From Plantago elongata (taxonomy: Eukaryota; Streptophyta; Magnoliopsida; Lamiales; Plantaginaceae): 64,000 nt of DNA. The position numbers were made by a program, and so were the translations under genes. This document shows positions 1-11,994 of this stretch, in pieces. Location of the stretch: assembly GCA_036897095.1 (NCBI GenBank), contig JAYMSP010000147.1, positions 1 to 64,000 on the forward strand, read 5' to 3'. How positions within the stretch are numbered: the first letter of the stretch is position 1; each line of letters begins with the position of its first letter. The notes beneath the pieces were generated by a model that had not been told where the DNA came from, made no database searches, and saw only the letters and a program-made list of their open reading frames with translations.

Positions 1-222
1 TGGTTTGGTAATATAATCAAAATGTCGATGGCTCCAAGCAAGAACGGATCTGTGAGAATTCCTTGCAACCATACCAATGCCAGCTGATTTCGATGAATTG
101 AAAATTGCTGCATCAATATTAATCTTTACATATTCATCCGGAGGTGGACTCCAATATGCAGGGCCGACATGAGGCACTGGTTTGGGAAATAGAAGTTTGG
201 CTTCTTGAAACCTGTGTATATA
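1..222 (-). mobile_element. RNase H-like (RVT_3) fragment of a non-LTR retroelement, cut by window edge
   Basis: On the minus strand one open frame runs from about position 218 to the window edge. It reads a linker, then WSPPPDEYVKINIDAA, then GIGMVARNSHRSVLAWSHRH. The W-PPP-(D/G)-x-x-K-x-N-x-D-A-A start and the G-I-G-M-V-x-R-(N/D) strand are hallmarks of the plant RNase H-like domain found at the 3' end of LINE ORF2 and in domesticated relatives. The frame differs from that of the oxidoreductase exon immediately upstream, so it is not part of that protein. It could be a 5'-truncated LINE inserted in the gene's intron or exon, or an exon of a separate RNase H-like gene; the 3' part lies outside the window. 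Confidence 0.6.
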
Positions 223-223
223 C

Positions 224-550
224 GGCAACGGCAGTTGGCTTTTCCAGCACCACATGCTTGCCTCTTTGAGCAGCCATCACTGCCCATTTGGCGTGCAGAG
301 TAGTCGGCAGAGGCATATACACAACATCAACAAATGGGTCGTCGAGCAATTCGTCGTAGGTGCTGTAAATCTTGACATTTGGGAATAATTGGTTGAGAAT
401 TGCGAAATGTTGGGCCTTTTGGATGGAACGACTGACAACGGCAACGATGGAGGAGTTTGGGGATAAGGTTATGGCTCGGGACATCTTTCTGGCGATCTTT
501 GCGCAACCCATTATGCCGAAACGCACTGTGGTGGAGTCTTGATCCGCCAT
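224..550 (-). CDS. Gfo/Idh/MocA-family oxidoreductase, first exon (partial)
   Basis: Starts at the ATG whose complement is at 548-550. The 109 residues before a possible donor (GTATAT, first base at 223) form a Rossmann dinucleotide-binding N-terminus: VRFGIMGCAKIARKMSRAI carries the G-x-x-G-x-(A/I) loop, then a VVSRS strand, a YDELLDDPFVDVVYMPLPT segment, and HVVLEKPTA with the family's EKP motif whose lysine contacts cofactor and substrate. This matches plant uncharacterised oxidoreductases of the At4g09670 type (NAD(P)-dependent, about 360 residues). The expected continuation after EKPTAV is absent: the DNA becomes an RNase H-like retroelement fragment. Either an intron starts here in phase 0 with the element inside it, or the gene is disrupted. 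The remaining exons would lie left of the window. Confidence 0.7.
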
Positions 551-1759
551 TTTTGTGTTTGGTTTTGTTGTGTGTTGAAGAAGATAGGTACAAGATTAGT
601 ACAGGTGTTTTTTCTTCGTCTTATACATAATTTACAATACATCAAATATACTTTTCAATAGTATTATTCGGTGCACTGGAAACACTTGTTAATCTGATAC
701 CAAATTCCAGTCCTCACATTTTTAGAGAGAGCTTTGATTGTTTGATTTAGTATTTGAATTGATGCAACTCAATTCCAGTTCAGTTTTTGTATAATTGTTT
801 TACGGGTCTATTACCATAAGGGCCTATGTTTGAGATGTTACACTCATTCACACCCTACTTACATCAACAATTATATTTGGGTTCAAATTTCAATTTGCCC
901 GTTGACCAACCAAACTTTAAGTTGTCCAAATAATTACATCTAAACAAGCCTTAAGAAAGGAACAATATATTATAAGAAAACAAAAATTTAAAGAAAAAAA
1001 GAAGCCATTGTTGCTTCCAGTCTGCAACCACAATGGGACAAATGTAATGGAGTCACAACTACTCATCACAAAATTCATCTCCCACTTCACCATGAAGATC
1101 CGCCACTGAAGCTCCACACGGAGGTTCCGTGGCCACTGGAGCTAATGCCACTTAAATTTTCATGGCAAAAATTTGTCAATGTTTTTTTAAAAATATTTTC
1201 TATAAATTGCAAAGTTAATCCATGAACAATTCATGTTATATTAAATTGAATTCTATTATTTTTTTAAAATTAAGAATTTACCTTATAATTATTTTAGTAA
1301 TGTTCAATTAAATTTGAACTTATTAGAAAAGACCCCACAACAAATTATGTTTGGCCCTTTTTTAAAATTAAATTTATGAGCAGTGGTAAAAATAACATTT
1401 TCTGTCTTAAGTTTGACAAAAATCAAATTCGTGGACCTAACATGTTATTGTTTGTCCAACAAGGAGTTCAGATGTAATCCCACCTTCTTCTATATAAAAA
1501 TTCAACTGAAATTGAATTTTTATAATTTCAGTTTAAAACCAAACCGCCAATAACATCTCGATTCTCTAGCAACTTAAATGCTAATTTAAAGGACTCAAGG
1601 GGTCCTTTGGCGAAGAATGATAGTTTATGTGGTGAATTTCGGAAATAGATACATGTCTAGGAAAAAGCCCAGTAAACCTAATTCAAAACCCTAGGGTTTA
1701 ACTATTGGGGACAATTATCTCTTCTTCTTCTTTCTTGTTTAGCTTCAATTGATTCCGTG
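551..1759. promoter_or_regulatory. divergent intergenic region between oxidoreductase and helicase
   Basis: AT-rich spacer between two divergent genes. Close to the helicase start it carries a site II-like element (AAGCCCA, about 1665) and a palindromic telo-box AAACCCTAGGGTTT at 1686-1699, a pair typical of plant promoters of cell-cycle and ribosome-related genes, followed by a pyrimidine-rich leader (CTTCTTCTTC). No convincing gene is seen in the rest; the short open frame at 917-1117 on the minus strand has no recognisable features. Confidence 0.5.
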
Positions 1760-4700
1760 ATGGAGACTCAACCAGAGCCAGTAACGAAAAGCAATGAGCA
1801 ATCAGTTGCAGCAAATCCACCAACCAAAATGCAACAGCACAACAATAAAAGGAAGAGATTTCTAAAAATCGGCTCATTTGATTTGGCGATGAGAGCGTAT
1901 CGGAAGAAGCAACGTAAGGCAGGACTCATAAAGCCTGTTACTAAAGCCACTCGCAAAAAGCTTAGGGAAACTCTCCGCAAATTTATGCAATCTGATGATG
2001 ACAGTGAGTTAGAATGCTTTCGTTTCGAATAACCTTTTATTCATTATCGACTGCTTTCGGTGTAGTTCTGTTGTTATTTAAGTTTAATTATGTGCATTTG
2101 AGCTTTTCGATTGTTTCTATCCGTTCTTTTTATGTTCTAATTGATTGTAAAGTTATGTCACTTAGTAAGATAATCGGAAACGTCTCACAGACTTTGAACT
2201 TACTATTGGTTATCAATAGTTGTCTGTGAAGTTCTGTTTTCATGTAAGTGTAAGTATGTTCATTTGTCTTCTTCGATTGTTCCTCTATATTGTTTCTGTT
2301 CTAATTAATTTGAAAGTTATGTCACTTAGTAAGATAATCGTAAACGTATCGACAAACTTTGAACTTTCAATTGGTTGTCAATAGTTATCTGTGCAATTCT
2401 GTTCTCATCTAAGTTTAAGTATTCTCATTTGTCTTCTTCGGTTGTTCTTCTATATTGTTTCTGTTCTAATTGATTGTAAAGTTATGCCACTTAGTAGGAT
2501 AATCGTAAACGTCTCGATAAACTTTGAATTTTTTCAATTGGTTGTCAATAGATATCTGTGCAATTCTGTTCTTGTGTAAGTTTAAGTATTCTCATTTGTC
2601 TTCTTCTATATTGTTTCTGTTTTAATTGATTGTAAAGCTATGTCACTTAGTAAGATAATCGTAAATGTCTCGACAAACTTTGAACTTACTATTGGTTGTC
2701 AATAGTTGTCTGTGTAGTTCTGTTCTCATGTAAGTTTAAGTATTCTCATTTGTCTTCTTCGGTTGTTCTCCTAAATTGTTTCTGTTGATTGTAAAGCTGT
2801 GTCACTTAGTAAGATAATCGTAAATGTCTCGACAAACTTTGAACTTACTATTGGTTGTCAATAGTTGTCTGTGTAGTTCTGTTCTCATGTAAGTTTAAGT
2901 ATGTTCATTAGGCATCTTCGATTGTTCCTCTATACTGTTTCTGTTCTAATTGATTGTAAAGTTATGTTACATAGTAAGATAATCGTAAATGTCTTGACAA
3001 ACTTTGAACTTACTATTGGCTGTCAATAGTTATCTGTGTAGTTCTGTTCTCATGTAAGTTTAAGTATGTTCATTTGGCTTCCTCGATTGTTCCTCTACTG
3101 TTTCTGTTCTAATTGATTTTACAGTTATGTTACATAGTAAGATATCATGATAATCTCAACAAATTTTTGTAATTGCTGTATCGTTTAATTTTCATTATAT
3201 GCTCTATCTATAGGAAAGTTCTTTGTGGGGAGAGTTCTTGTATTGAGTGTATTCTATGTAATTTGCATTAAAAGGTAAATGAGTGTTACTATGTCCTTGT
3301 GTGATAGTTCTTATAGACTGAGTACTTGTAATTTATGCTAATGCTCTTCCAAGCACAAGACTTCTATAAATTATTAGATGTTTAAATGAGTTTTCATACT
3401 TTTTCCTTTTCCTGGTCATACCCACCAGTCAATTCCAACAGTTTATGATCTTTATCTTTGTGCATAATAAACGAAGAATTAAATGTTGAATTTTTCATTG
3501 TGCAGTGTACACATTTGATTATAGCCTTGGAAGTGAAGAGCGACTTGCCGTTCTTGAGACAGCCGGGCAGATGGGCATCAAGGGAAGAAGTTCTGGGTAT
3601 ATTGTCACTTTTTTGATAATGTGTAATGAATTACCAGTTGGCTTATTCTATTTGTGAATGGACTGACCTCTTTCTTTCCGCAGGATTGGAAAGACACGAC
3701 ATGTAACTGTGTTTAAGAAAAATAGGAAAGGGGAACTTAAAGGAAAGAAGGAACGACCCTTTTCTTTCACATTTTCTCAAGAAGCAAAAGGTGTTCTCCA
3801 GGATTTATTTTCTTGTTACCCTCCTACTGATAATGAGATGAACGAGAATCAAGTTAGAGAACTTAGTGCAAGAACTGGTGATTCTCGAGCAAATAGGGGT
3901 GATATGTTCTTGAGACCTGCAATGAGAGAGTCTGAAATTGCAGACAAGGTGGAATCTATTGCTTCCAGAATAGAGAAGTCCCCAAAATTAAGACAGGTTT
4001 TTCTCCATATCCAGTTTGTTCTCAGATCGGGGCTATTTTTGCAATTTCTTTTGATATTATCTTTTAGCCAACCCTAATGGCATTATGCAGATCTCAGAGG
4101 CGAGGTCCAAGCTCCCGATTGCATCTTTCAGGGATGTTATTACATCCACTTTGAGGTCACACCAGGTTTACCACATTGAACTTTCATATGTACATAAGAA
4201 ATCTGCAACATGCTTGTTTCTTGTCAAAACGTATTGAAATTGATTTCATTTGTCTGCCTATAAAGCATCACTATGGCTAAGGTAGAAAGATGCATTTATT
4301 TCTGTTGATTATCTCACAAGAGAATGCTAGCTTGTCTTTGGCTATGTTGATATGTAAAAGCCAAATTCAGTTTGTCCATTTGCATTCAATAATCCATTTC
4401 TTTTATTATGCTTCCAATTTTACTGATTGATTTATTCTGTCAAACCAGGTTGTGCTCGTCTGTGGTGAAACTGGATGTGGTAAAACAACACAGGTAGCTG
4501 TCTGTTTCTCTAGCATATTTTGCTTCGGATTTTGCTCTCCCCTAGAACTTGATGGTCCATTTTACTACAAGAAGATTTCTAGTATGTTATTCATGGGGAA
4601 ATTACATTAGGGCCGCTGTCTTTCAAACAATTATAATAAAAGAAAATGGTCTCTTTCCTTCTTTTTCTTTTGTCCATTTCCCATTACTTTCTACTATATC

Positions 4701-7700
4701 AGAGAGATCAATATTTCCCTGGGTAATGCATTTTCAAAAGATCAGCTAAAATTTATGAGATGGTGTTAAAGTAAGAAAAATAGTGAATAAAGTAGGAGAG
4801 ATGGTAATAAAGTAGGGCAAAAAGTAGATAAAGAATGAGAGATCTTGTATAAAATAGGAGAGAGATTTTCCATTTAAGGTATGAGAAGATGAAGTTGGGA
4901 CGGAGGGAGTATTATTTATTTGTCCTTACGATAGTATTTTCCCTTATCTGAGTTTTAATGAAAGCAAATAAAGCAAACCCCATCTGAACTACACTTTCTT
5001 GAAAACTCGGGTCTTGATTTGGTTACCTGACCTGATCGCCCAGGCCTAGTTTTGGCCTTATGGGTACGCAGACATCATTAACAGCAGATGCTGTAGTTAA
5101 GAGCTAGAGAGAGAGAGAGAGAGAGAGAAATTTAGCAGGGGCATATATATCTAGTCCTCCAAGGTTAATGTGTGCTTTATACTTTTATTTTCTTAACCAA
5201 AACTGTCCTAATGATAAAAGTGATGTGTAAATATTTTGCGTCACCTATCTAAATAGTCATATTTATGTCATGTTTATAGCTTATCATTTGATATCACTGA
5301 AGGGCACTTAACAAGTTTCTAAACCAGACTATCTTACAACTGTCCATTAGTTATTAGGTATGAGTTTACGATTTTGAAAATAATTCAGGTCCCACAATTT
5401 CTTCTAGACCATTCATGGAGTAAAGGAGAGGCATGCAAAGTAATTTGCTGTCAGCCTAGGCGGATTGCTACTATCTCAGGTGAAATCACTTAGAAGTTCG
5501 CACATTTTTTTCTGTCTAATTTCCAAGGATAGTAAACATATATTTGATGTTGCAAGTCCAGTGGCTGAGAGAGTTGCTTCGGAAAGAGGTGAAGATATTG
5601 GAGATTCCGTTGGTTACAAGGTACCACATAATCTTGTGAATAGGCTCTTATTATTATTATTGTTGTTGTTGTTGTTGTTGTTGGTTACAATGTAGTAGTA
5701 TTCTCAGAATGTGTTATTAATGATCCATTTGTACAGGGCACTGGAAGGTCATATTAAGTTTTCGTTTTCTTTACTTTCCTTTTCTTTTTTGTTGGTGGGG
5801 GTTGGTTCTATGATACTCTTCTCTATATTCTGAATGTCCTAGTGTGTTTACTCTATATTTAATCTACTTGATATATTATTCCAACATTCTGTGGTAAAAT
5901 CTGAGTAATAAGTGCATAAAAGTGGTTTAGGTTGGATCTTGATTGATAGTTACCTGTCAATTGAAACTTGGAAGTATCGATATCATCTCGTCTTGTTTTG
6001 GTCTTCTCATTTAACTTGAGTTTTTATTGTTCTCAAGTGGTTGCATTGTTATTTGTCAACTTAAATTGGATTAGCTGATGAGCTATTGCATGCGAGTCAT
6101 GCAACTAATATGTCTTCTGATAGTTATTGTTTATATTGTATTTCTTTGCAATGCTGAACAATCTCCAACCAGTTAGAAGTCTCAAGTTTGCTGCAGTTGA
6201 GACACTTGAAAAAAAGCCAAAGCCATTTTCTTTTCTCATTTCTGAGTAGTGGATATTACTGAAGAAAGAACAAAGAGTTTTTGAAGTTGCATGGTCCCAG
6301 AAGTACTTGTCGAAAAACAATATTTGAGATTTTTAGATGCAAATTTCGAGAATCACGGTCTTCATGATTGTAATATTGGTGTTCTTAGTGCTATCTTGAA
6401 TCTGATCAGGACTCTAGCTTGATCTTTCTCGTATCTACTATCTACATATTAGGCATGCATATTAAGCTAAGCTGTTCGTTCTAAATGATGCTAATTGATT
6501 CATATTAAATGGCAGATTCGGCTGGAGAGTAAAGGTGGGAGGCAGTCATCTCTGGTGTTCTGCACTAGTGGAGTACTTTTAAAGGTTCTAGTTAGTAAAG
6601 GTCTTAAAAAGGATGGAAATAGGACAGCGGCTGCAAAGAACAGCGGGAATTCTATTTCTGAGATTACCCATATAATTGTGGTAATGCTGTCTTTCTTGGT
6701 CATTATTGTATGATTCTCTCTTGAGTATCTTGTGTGTTCCACGGATAATAATTGAGTCCCACTTTTATATCCAATTGAAAAGGCCAGTTTCTTGTCACTC
6801 CAACTCCATTTTGTTTGCTGTTACATCACAGCTTTTAGATCTGTCTGATGATTTAAACTGAATATTCTGGAATCTATGCAGCCTGACTGAGAGTGCTGAT
6901 ATTATTTTAATAAAATGAGGAAATAGTTGGCATTATCTTTTTTTTCATAGAGCCTTGATGATCTTTTATTTATTCCAATGCCTGTATTAATTTTTTTTAA
7001 CCTAATCATTACTCCCTCCATTTTCTTTAAAGAGTTCACATTCATATTGGCACAGGTTTTAAGATGGAAGAATACAAAATAATTTGTGGAGGTATTATAT
7101 TAATAAAGTTGTTGGTGGGTGATAAAAGAGTTTAAGAGATATTGGTATAAAATATTAGAGAGTGTGTGTAACTAGTTAATAAGTGGAGATAATGGGTTTC
7201 CATTAAACAAACTGAAAGTTTTGTAAAAAAAGACATATCTGGACAATGTGAATGTTTTAAATGGAAAGTTGTAAAAGAACGCCATACATCGATGAAGTTT
7301 ATTAGTATTTTTGCAGATTTTACTTTTCTGGAGTTCAATTTGTGAAGAATGTTCTGATGCACAACTTCTGCTTAGAAATTTGTTAACAACTTTCTTTGCA
7401 GTTATGTTTAGGATGCAATGACTTCATTTTTTCCAGTTAGTGTAGTATGAACTTTCGTAATCATGCGTGACGTTTATTTCTCTAAGAAAAATCTCTTATG
7501 TTTTACATTTGTCTACAGTTTTCAGTACGGGAATATGTTCATTAATTTGCATCAATTTCTTTATTCTTCTAATCTCAGTGGTGTGTGTTTAACAATTTTA
7601 TTTACATGTCCAGGATGAGATTCATGAAAGGGATCGCTTCTCTGACTTCATGCTAGCAATAATCAGGTGTCCTCGTCTTGCATGAATTGCATATATACAA

Positions 7701-10700
7701 ATTAAATTGAAGATTATAGAAAATAAAACCTAAGACAGACCATTACTATACGAAGGCTTGTGCAGTAACTTAAATACTCACTGAGTCACTGAGTTTACTG
7801 ATTAATTTAGTTTTCTGGTATTACTTCTGATGCTATTATTTTTATCTGCAGGGAAATTCTTCCATCATATCCTCACCTACGTGTGGTTAGTTTCTTCTCC
7901 TATTAATGTTTCAATATCAGGTACTTGTTGTCCTTAACGAAATTAATGGCTCATACAACCTGAACAGGTGTTAATGAGTGCCACACTGGATGCCAAGAAA
8001 TTTTCAGAGTACTTTGGTGGATGTCCAGTTATTCAAGTGCCAGGGTTTACTTATCCTGTTAGTTTTTCTTTCTGTATTTTTTTGGCATATCTCTCTTTGT
8101 TTCACATAGTATTCATGAGACGCTATTTTTTAGGTGACATCTTTCTACCTGGAGGATATTCTCTCAATGGTGAGATCAACTGAAAGCAATCACCTTACAT
8201 GTACTAACCCCAATGATGCTAAGGGGGACTCTATCTTAGACGAGGAATTTAAAATTGCTCTTGATGAGTCTATCGACTCAGCTTTATCTAATGATGAGTT
8301 TGACTCCCTGGCTGAGTTGATTTATTCTGAAGAAAATCTCCAAATATATAATTACCAGCACTCAGAAAGTCGAGTAACACCACTTATGGTATTTGCTGGG
8401 AAAGGAAGAATTGGTGATATCTACAGGCTTCTTTCTTTGGGTGCGGACTGTAATTTACAGTGCTCTGCTGGAAAGATTGCATCTGATTATGCAGAGGAAG
8501 GTGATCAGAAGGTAGCTGCTGAAATGATCAAAAAACATATGGAGACCTCCTCCAACTCTCAAGAGAGACAACAGCTACTTGATAAATACTTATCCCATGT
8601 TAAACCTGAGCAGATCGATTATGTGCTCATTGAACAACTATTGCAGAAAATATGCACCGACTCAAATGAAGGAGCTATTTTGGTTTTCTTACCTGGATGG
8701 TATGAAATAACTAGAACACAAGATAAGCTGCGTGGTAGTCCTTTCTTCAGTGATGAATCCAAGTTTATTATAATGCCTTTGCATTCTATGGTACCATCCA
8801 AAGAACAAAAGATAATTTTCAACCACCCCCCTCCTGGATGTCGGAAAATTGTTCTTTCAACAAATATTGCCGAGACTTCTGTCACCATTGACGATGTTGT
8901 ATATGTTATAGACAGTGGACGGATGAAGGAAAAAAACTATGACCCTATCTATAATGTGTCAACACTTCATTCTCAATGGATTTCAAAAGCAAACACAAAA
9001 CAAAGAGCGGGCCGTGCTGGAAGATGCCAGCCGGGAATTTGCTATCGTCTATACTCGAGTAGTCTTGCAGCCTCATTACCTGATTTCCAAGTTCCTGAGA
9101 TCCAGAGGATGCCAATAGAGGAGATATGTCTGCAGGTACTCAACCTTATCTATCTCTTCGACTACATTTGCAAATGTAATGTGCCCTTGTGAATTTTTGC
9201 AACTGATTCCCCGGAACTGATTATTGATTATAGTGTACAGTCAATGTTAAAAGGTAAGGAGGGGGGGGGGGGGGGGGGGAGGGATAAAAGCTATCACAGA
9301 TTATACTATATACTTTCCGTAGGGATGATGATCTACAGAAGCTAACTTTGAAAATATTCATAGTTAGTAACATGGCGTTGACTCCAAAACCAATAGTTCT
9401 ACAGTTTTATTTCTTTTTTTCTCTTCTGGGGTTCAAACACGACTCGATAAATTCCCCGTAAATATATAAGTAAGAATAACCTAGATTGTATTGGTTTCAC
9501 TGTTTCAATTTGATGATCTAGATTGATATAGTGTTGATGATTCAATGGTGAAATAGTAAAAGAGATAACTAAGCTACCTGCAAAGCTGATAACCTGCAGT
9601 ATAAGCTTTTGCATATGGCCGCAAAGTTGGCAATTCATATTTCTATTATTTTTGACAGGTGAAGCTTATTGATCCATCCTGTAGAATTGAAGAGTTCTTT
9701 CATAAGACACTAGACCCGCCACTTCCTCAAACGATAAATAATGCAATTGTTGCTCTTCAAGATATTGGAGCACTTTCACTTGATGAGAAACTTACAGAAC
9801 TTGGGGAAAAGCTTGGATCTCTGCCAGTTCATCCACGTACAAGCAAGATGCTTTTTCTCGGAATATTATTGAAATGTCTTGATCCAACATTGACTCTGGC
9901 TTGTGCTTCTGACTATAAAGATCCATTTATTACGCCTATGCTACCTGACGACAAGGAAAAAGCCACGGCTGCTAAAAGAAAGCTGGCTTCATTTTACGGT
10001 GGAAGCGGTGACCAGTTGGCTGTAATAGCTGCATTTGACTGCTGGAGTGTGGCAAAGAAAAACCATTTTGGGTCTAAATTTTGTAAAAAGTATTTTATAT
10101 CTGAAAGTACTATGAGAATGATATCAGGGTCGCGCAAGCAGCTGGAGGCAGAACTACTGCGGAATCGTTTTATACCAAAAGATAGACGGGAGTGTAACAT
10201 TTACTCGCGGATTCCAGGAATACTCCATCTTGTCCTTGTTGCTGGTCTGTACCCGAAGGTTGGGAAACTTGTCAGACAAAGGACAAAATTCGTTATACAG
10301 ACTGGAAATAGGGACATGGTTAGATTAAAGCCATCATCAACAAGCACAAAATCATTTGAGAATTCTAGCCCTATGCCTTTGGTTGTATTTGATGAGATAA
10401 TACGTGGGGATGCAGGATTGTGTATTAGGAACTGTAGCATTGTAGGTTCACTTCAACTTCTGTTGTTAGCTAAGGAACTCGTGGTGGAACCATCAAGCGA
10501 AATTGGTGAAAAGAATTGTAACAGCACAGGAAGTAACAGTTCTCCTGATTCCAGTAATGGGATGACTATGTCTACTGCGGAAAATTCTATCAAAGCTGTG
10601 GTGGAACCATCAAGCGAAATTGGTGAAAAGAATTGTAACAGCACAGAAAGTAAACATTCTACTGATTCCATTAATGGGATGATTATGTCCTCTGCGGAAA

Positions 10701-11479
10701 ATTCTGTTAAAGCTGTCCTCGATCTGTGGCTTCCGTTCGAGTCGACAGCTCTTGATGTTGCTCAAATTTACTGCCTGAGAGAACGCCTCAATGCTGCAGT
10801 TTTATTCAAGGTAATTCTTTTGTGCTACTTTTTCTTCAAATAATCTTCAATACTTCCATTTGGGAAAAACTCACATGTCACATAATCTGTCTGTGTTTGA
10901 AAAACTCTGCATCAAAATACATGCTAAATCTAGCACCCTTTGTGAAGAACATTAATTACCCATTTGGAATGGGAAAAGCTCTTGTGCAGAGTTTTTGGAA
11001 ACACAAACGAGTTCCTTGCATTGAAAATTATTCAGGAGGGTTTGTAGCTGATTATATATAACATGTTCTTGATTCTTATGCTCCTACTCCACTGTATAAG
11101 ATATGAATATTTGCTCATAATTTTTAAAGAGTTTAATTAAGTGTTGTTTCTATTTTTGTAGATTACTTATCCGTGTAGCGCACTTCCTGTGCATCTTGGG
11201 GCATCTATGCATGCTTTAAGCCATGTACTTAAATGTGATGGGATGTCGGGAATAAATTTGCAGCCCCCGGATTTGGTTGCCAAGGAGCCCAGTGAGCAAT
11301 TGGTTGCCAATCAGCCCAGTGAGCAAACAGTGTCGGATGAGATACCCACAGATTATCTCAAGTCTCTAATAAACAGTGAAGAACATTCCAATGTTATAAC
11401 AGAAAGTCAAAGAATAAATGCTCAAAGATCATCCGTGTCTGATAGTTCAGCTTCAAAGAAAAAAAAGCGCAAGCGTTAG
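1760..11479 (+). CDS. NIH: DExH-box ATP-dependent RNA helicase, NIH/DExH6-like, with ankyrin insert
   Basis: Fourteen exons: 1760-2003, 3506-3596, 3684-3996, 4091-4165, 4449-4493, 5389-5479, 5562-5620, 6516-6680, 7614-7666, 7852-7885, 7968-8057, 8134-9135, 9659-10810, 11162-11479. They join in frame to 1243 codons plus stop. A basic N-terminus leads into a degenerate R3H-like region (residues 80-125). RecA1 has motif [11 protein letters not shown] (247-256), motif II DEIH (362-365) and SAT (about 394). An ankyrin region ([13 protein letters not shown] and following, about 490-540) sits between the RecA modules, as in Arabidopsis NIH and animal YTHDC2. RecA2 has [13 protein letters not shown] and motif [10 protein letters not shown] (about 710), followed by HA2 and OB-fold regions and a basic KKKKRKR tail. 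It should unwind RNA or DNA/RNA in the nucleus. Residues about 1029-1106 are a 39-residue tandem duplication. The start is the ATG at 1760, after a pyrimidine-rich leader. Confidence 0.9.
2100..3150. repeat. minisatellite-like tandem array inside helicase intron 1
   Basis: About seven degenerate copies of a roughly 160-165 bp unit in direct orientation. The landmark TTGATTGTAAAGTTATG or a close variant recurs near 2141, 2305, 2470, 2627, 2786, 2950 and 3112, followed each time by variants of AGTAAGATAATCGTAAA, ACTTTGAACTTACTATTGG and GTTCTGTTCTCATGTAAG. Short open frames here simply follow the repeat. The array fills most of the 1.5-kb first intron. Confidence 0.85.
4750..4911. mobile_element. 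Stowaway-like MITE, one end only (helicase intron 5)
   Basis: Ends in GGGACGGAGGGAGTA (4897-4911), the standard plant Stowaway (Tc1/mariner) terminal sequence followed by TA. The body is a purine-rich AAAGTAGGAGAG-type stretch usual for this family. The matching left terminus CTCCCTCCGTCCC is not seen, so the copy is probably truncated or decayed; the left limit is approximate. Confidence 0.5.
5105..5128. repeat. (GA)n microsatellite in helicase intron 5
   Basis: Uninterrupted GA dinucleotides over about 24 bases, followed by AAATTTAGC. Confidence 0.9.
5648..5683. repeat. (TTA)n(TTG)n compound microsatellite in helicase intron 7
   Basis: Runs of TTA then TTG trinucleotides, starting about 28 bases after the end of exon 7. 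Confidence 0.85.
7012..7275. mobile_element. degenerate Stowaway-like MITE in helicase intron 8
   Basis: The left end CTCCCTCCATTTTC follows TA at 7010-7011. The right end, read on the other strand as ACTTTCCATTTAAAACATTCACATT, resembles the inner left end ATTTTCTTTAAAGAGTTCACATT, giving imperfect inverted repeats. The limits are by eye. Confidence 0.4.
9261..9279 (+). repeat. 19-base poly-G tract in helicase intron 12
   Basis: Nineteen consecutive G, flanked by AAGGTAAGGA and AGGGATAAAAG. Such a run could form a G-quadruplex in the pre-mRNA, and its length is likely to vary between individuals or be uncertain in the assembly. Confidence 0.9.
10481..10714 (+). repeat. in-frame 117-bp tandem duplication in helicase exon 13
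   Basis: Two direct copies, 10481-10597 and 10598-10714. Each encodes a 39-residue serine/asparagine-rich segment that begins [16 protein letters not shown] and ends AENS(I/V)KAV. The unit length is a multiple of three, so the frame is kept. It lies in the low-complexity linker after the OB-fold region. Confidence 0.9.
10892..11006. repeat. inverted repeat in helicase intron 13
   Basis: GTGTTTGAAAAACTCTGCA near 10892 is matched on the other strand by TGCAGAGTTTTTGGAAACAC near 10986-11006, an imperfect 19-20 bp stem around a loop of about 75 bases. It may be a small fold-back element. Confidence 0.6.
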
Positions 11480-11994
11480 CTTACACCCTCTTCGTAGGTG
11501 TCTGTATTATAGAAATTATGTTGTTGCCTTTTTTCCCAATAACATTGTACTCATCATCGAGGACTTATTATCATAATAACAAGTTCCTAGAACCACTGCG
11601 TAATTCGATCTCTTCCCTATACAATTAGGTTTTATTATGACTGAAAGTGTAAACTCATCTCTCTGGCTTCTCATGTGGAATAGAAATCTTACATTCCCCT
11701 GAGCTTTGTTGGCACTTGGCATTGAGTGAACCGGAAGTTCACGTTGGCTCAGTTCGTTTCAATTCATCGAGCCTGTCCATTTCTTAAATTACTAGTTCAA
11801 TGGGGTGAATCTCCTGGTTAAAAACCATAATGTCTGATACATGTTTTGGTTTTCTCATGAAGAAAACTATACATCAGAAGAAAAGCTAACATTTTTTTCA
11901 TTAACAACTGAACTGAAACTAGTGTATGTTCACTTATATGTGAAGCCTGTACACTCTATGGGCTTGCCTGTGACTAATCTCTTGTAAAAGCGCT

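Noticed and set aside
917-1117. 66-residue frame on the minus strand upstream of the helicase
   Set aside because: Low-complexity hydrophobic translation without motif or promoter; most likely chance.
2014-2579. Short open frames downstream of helicase exon 1
   Set aside because: They follow the intronic tandem repeat and lie after a good GTGAGT donor.
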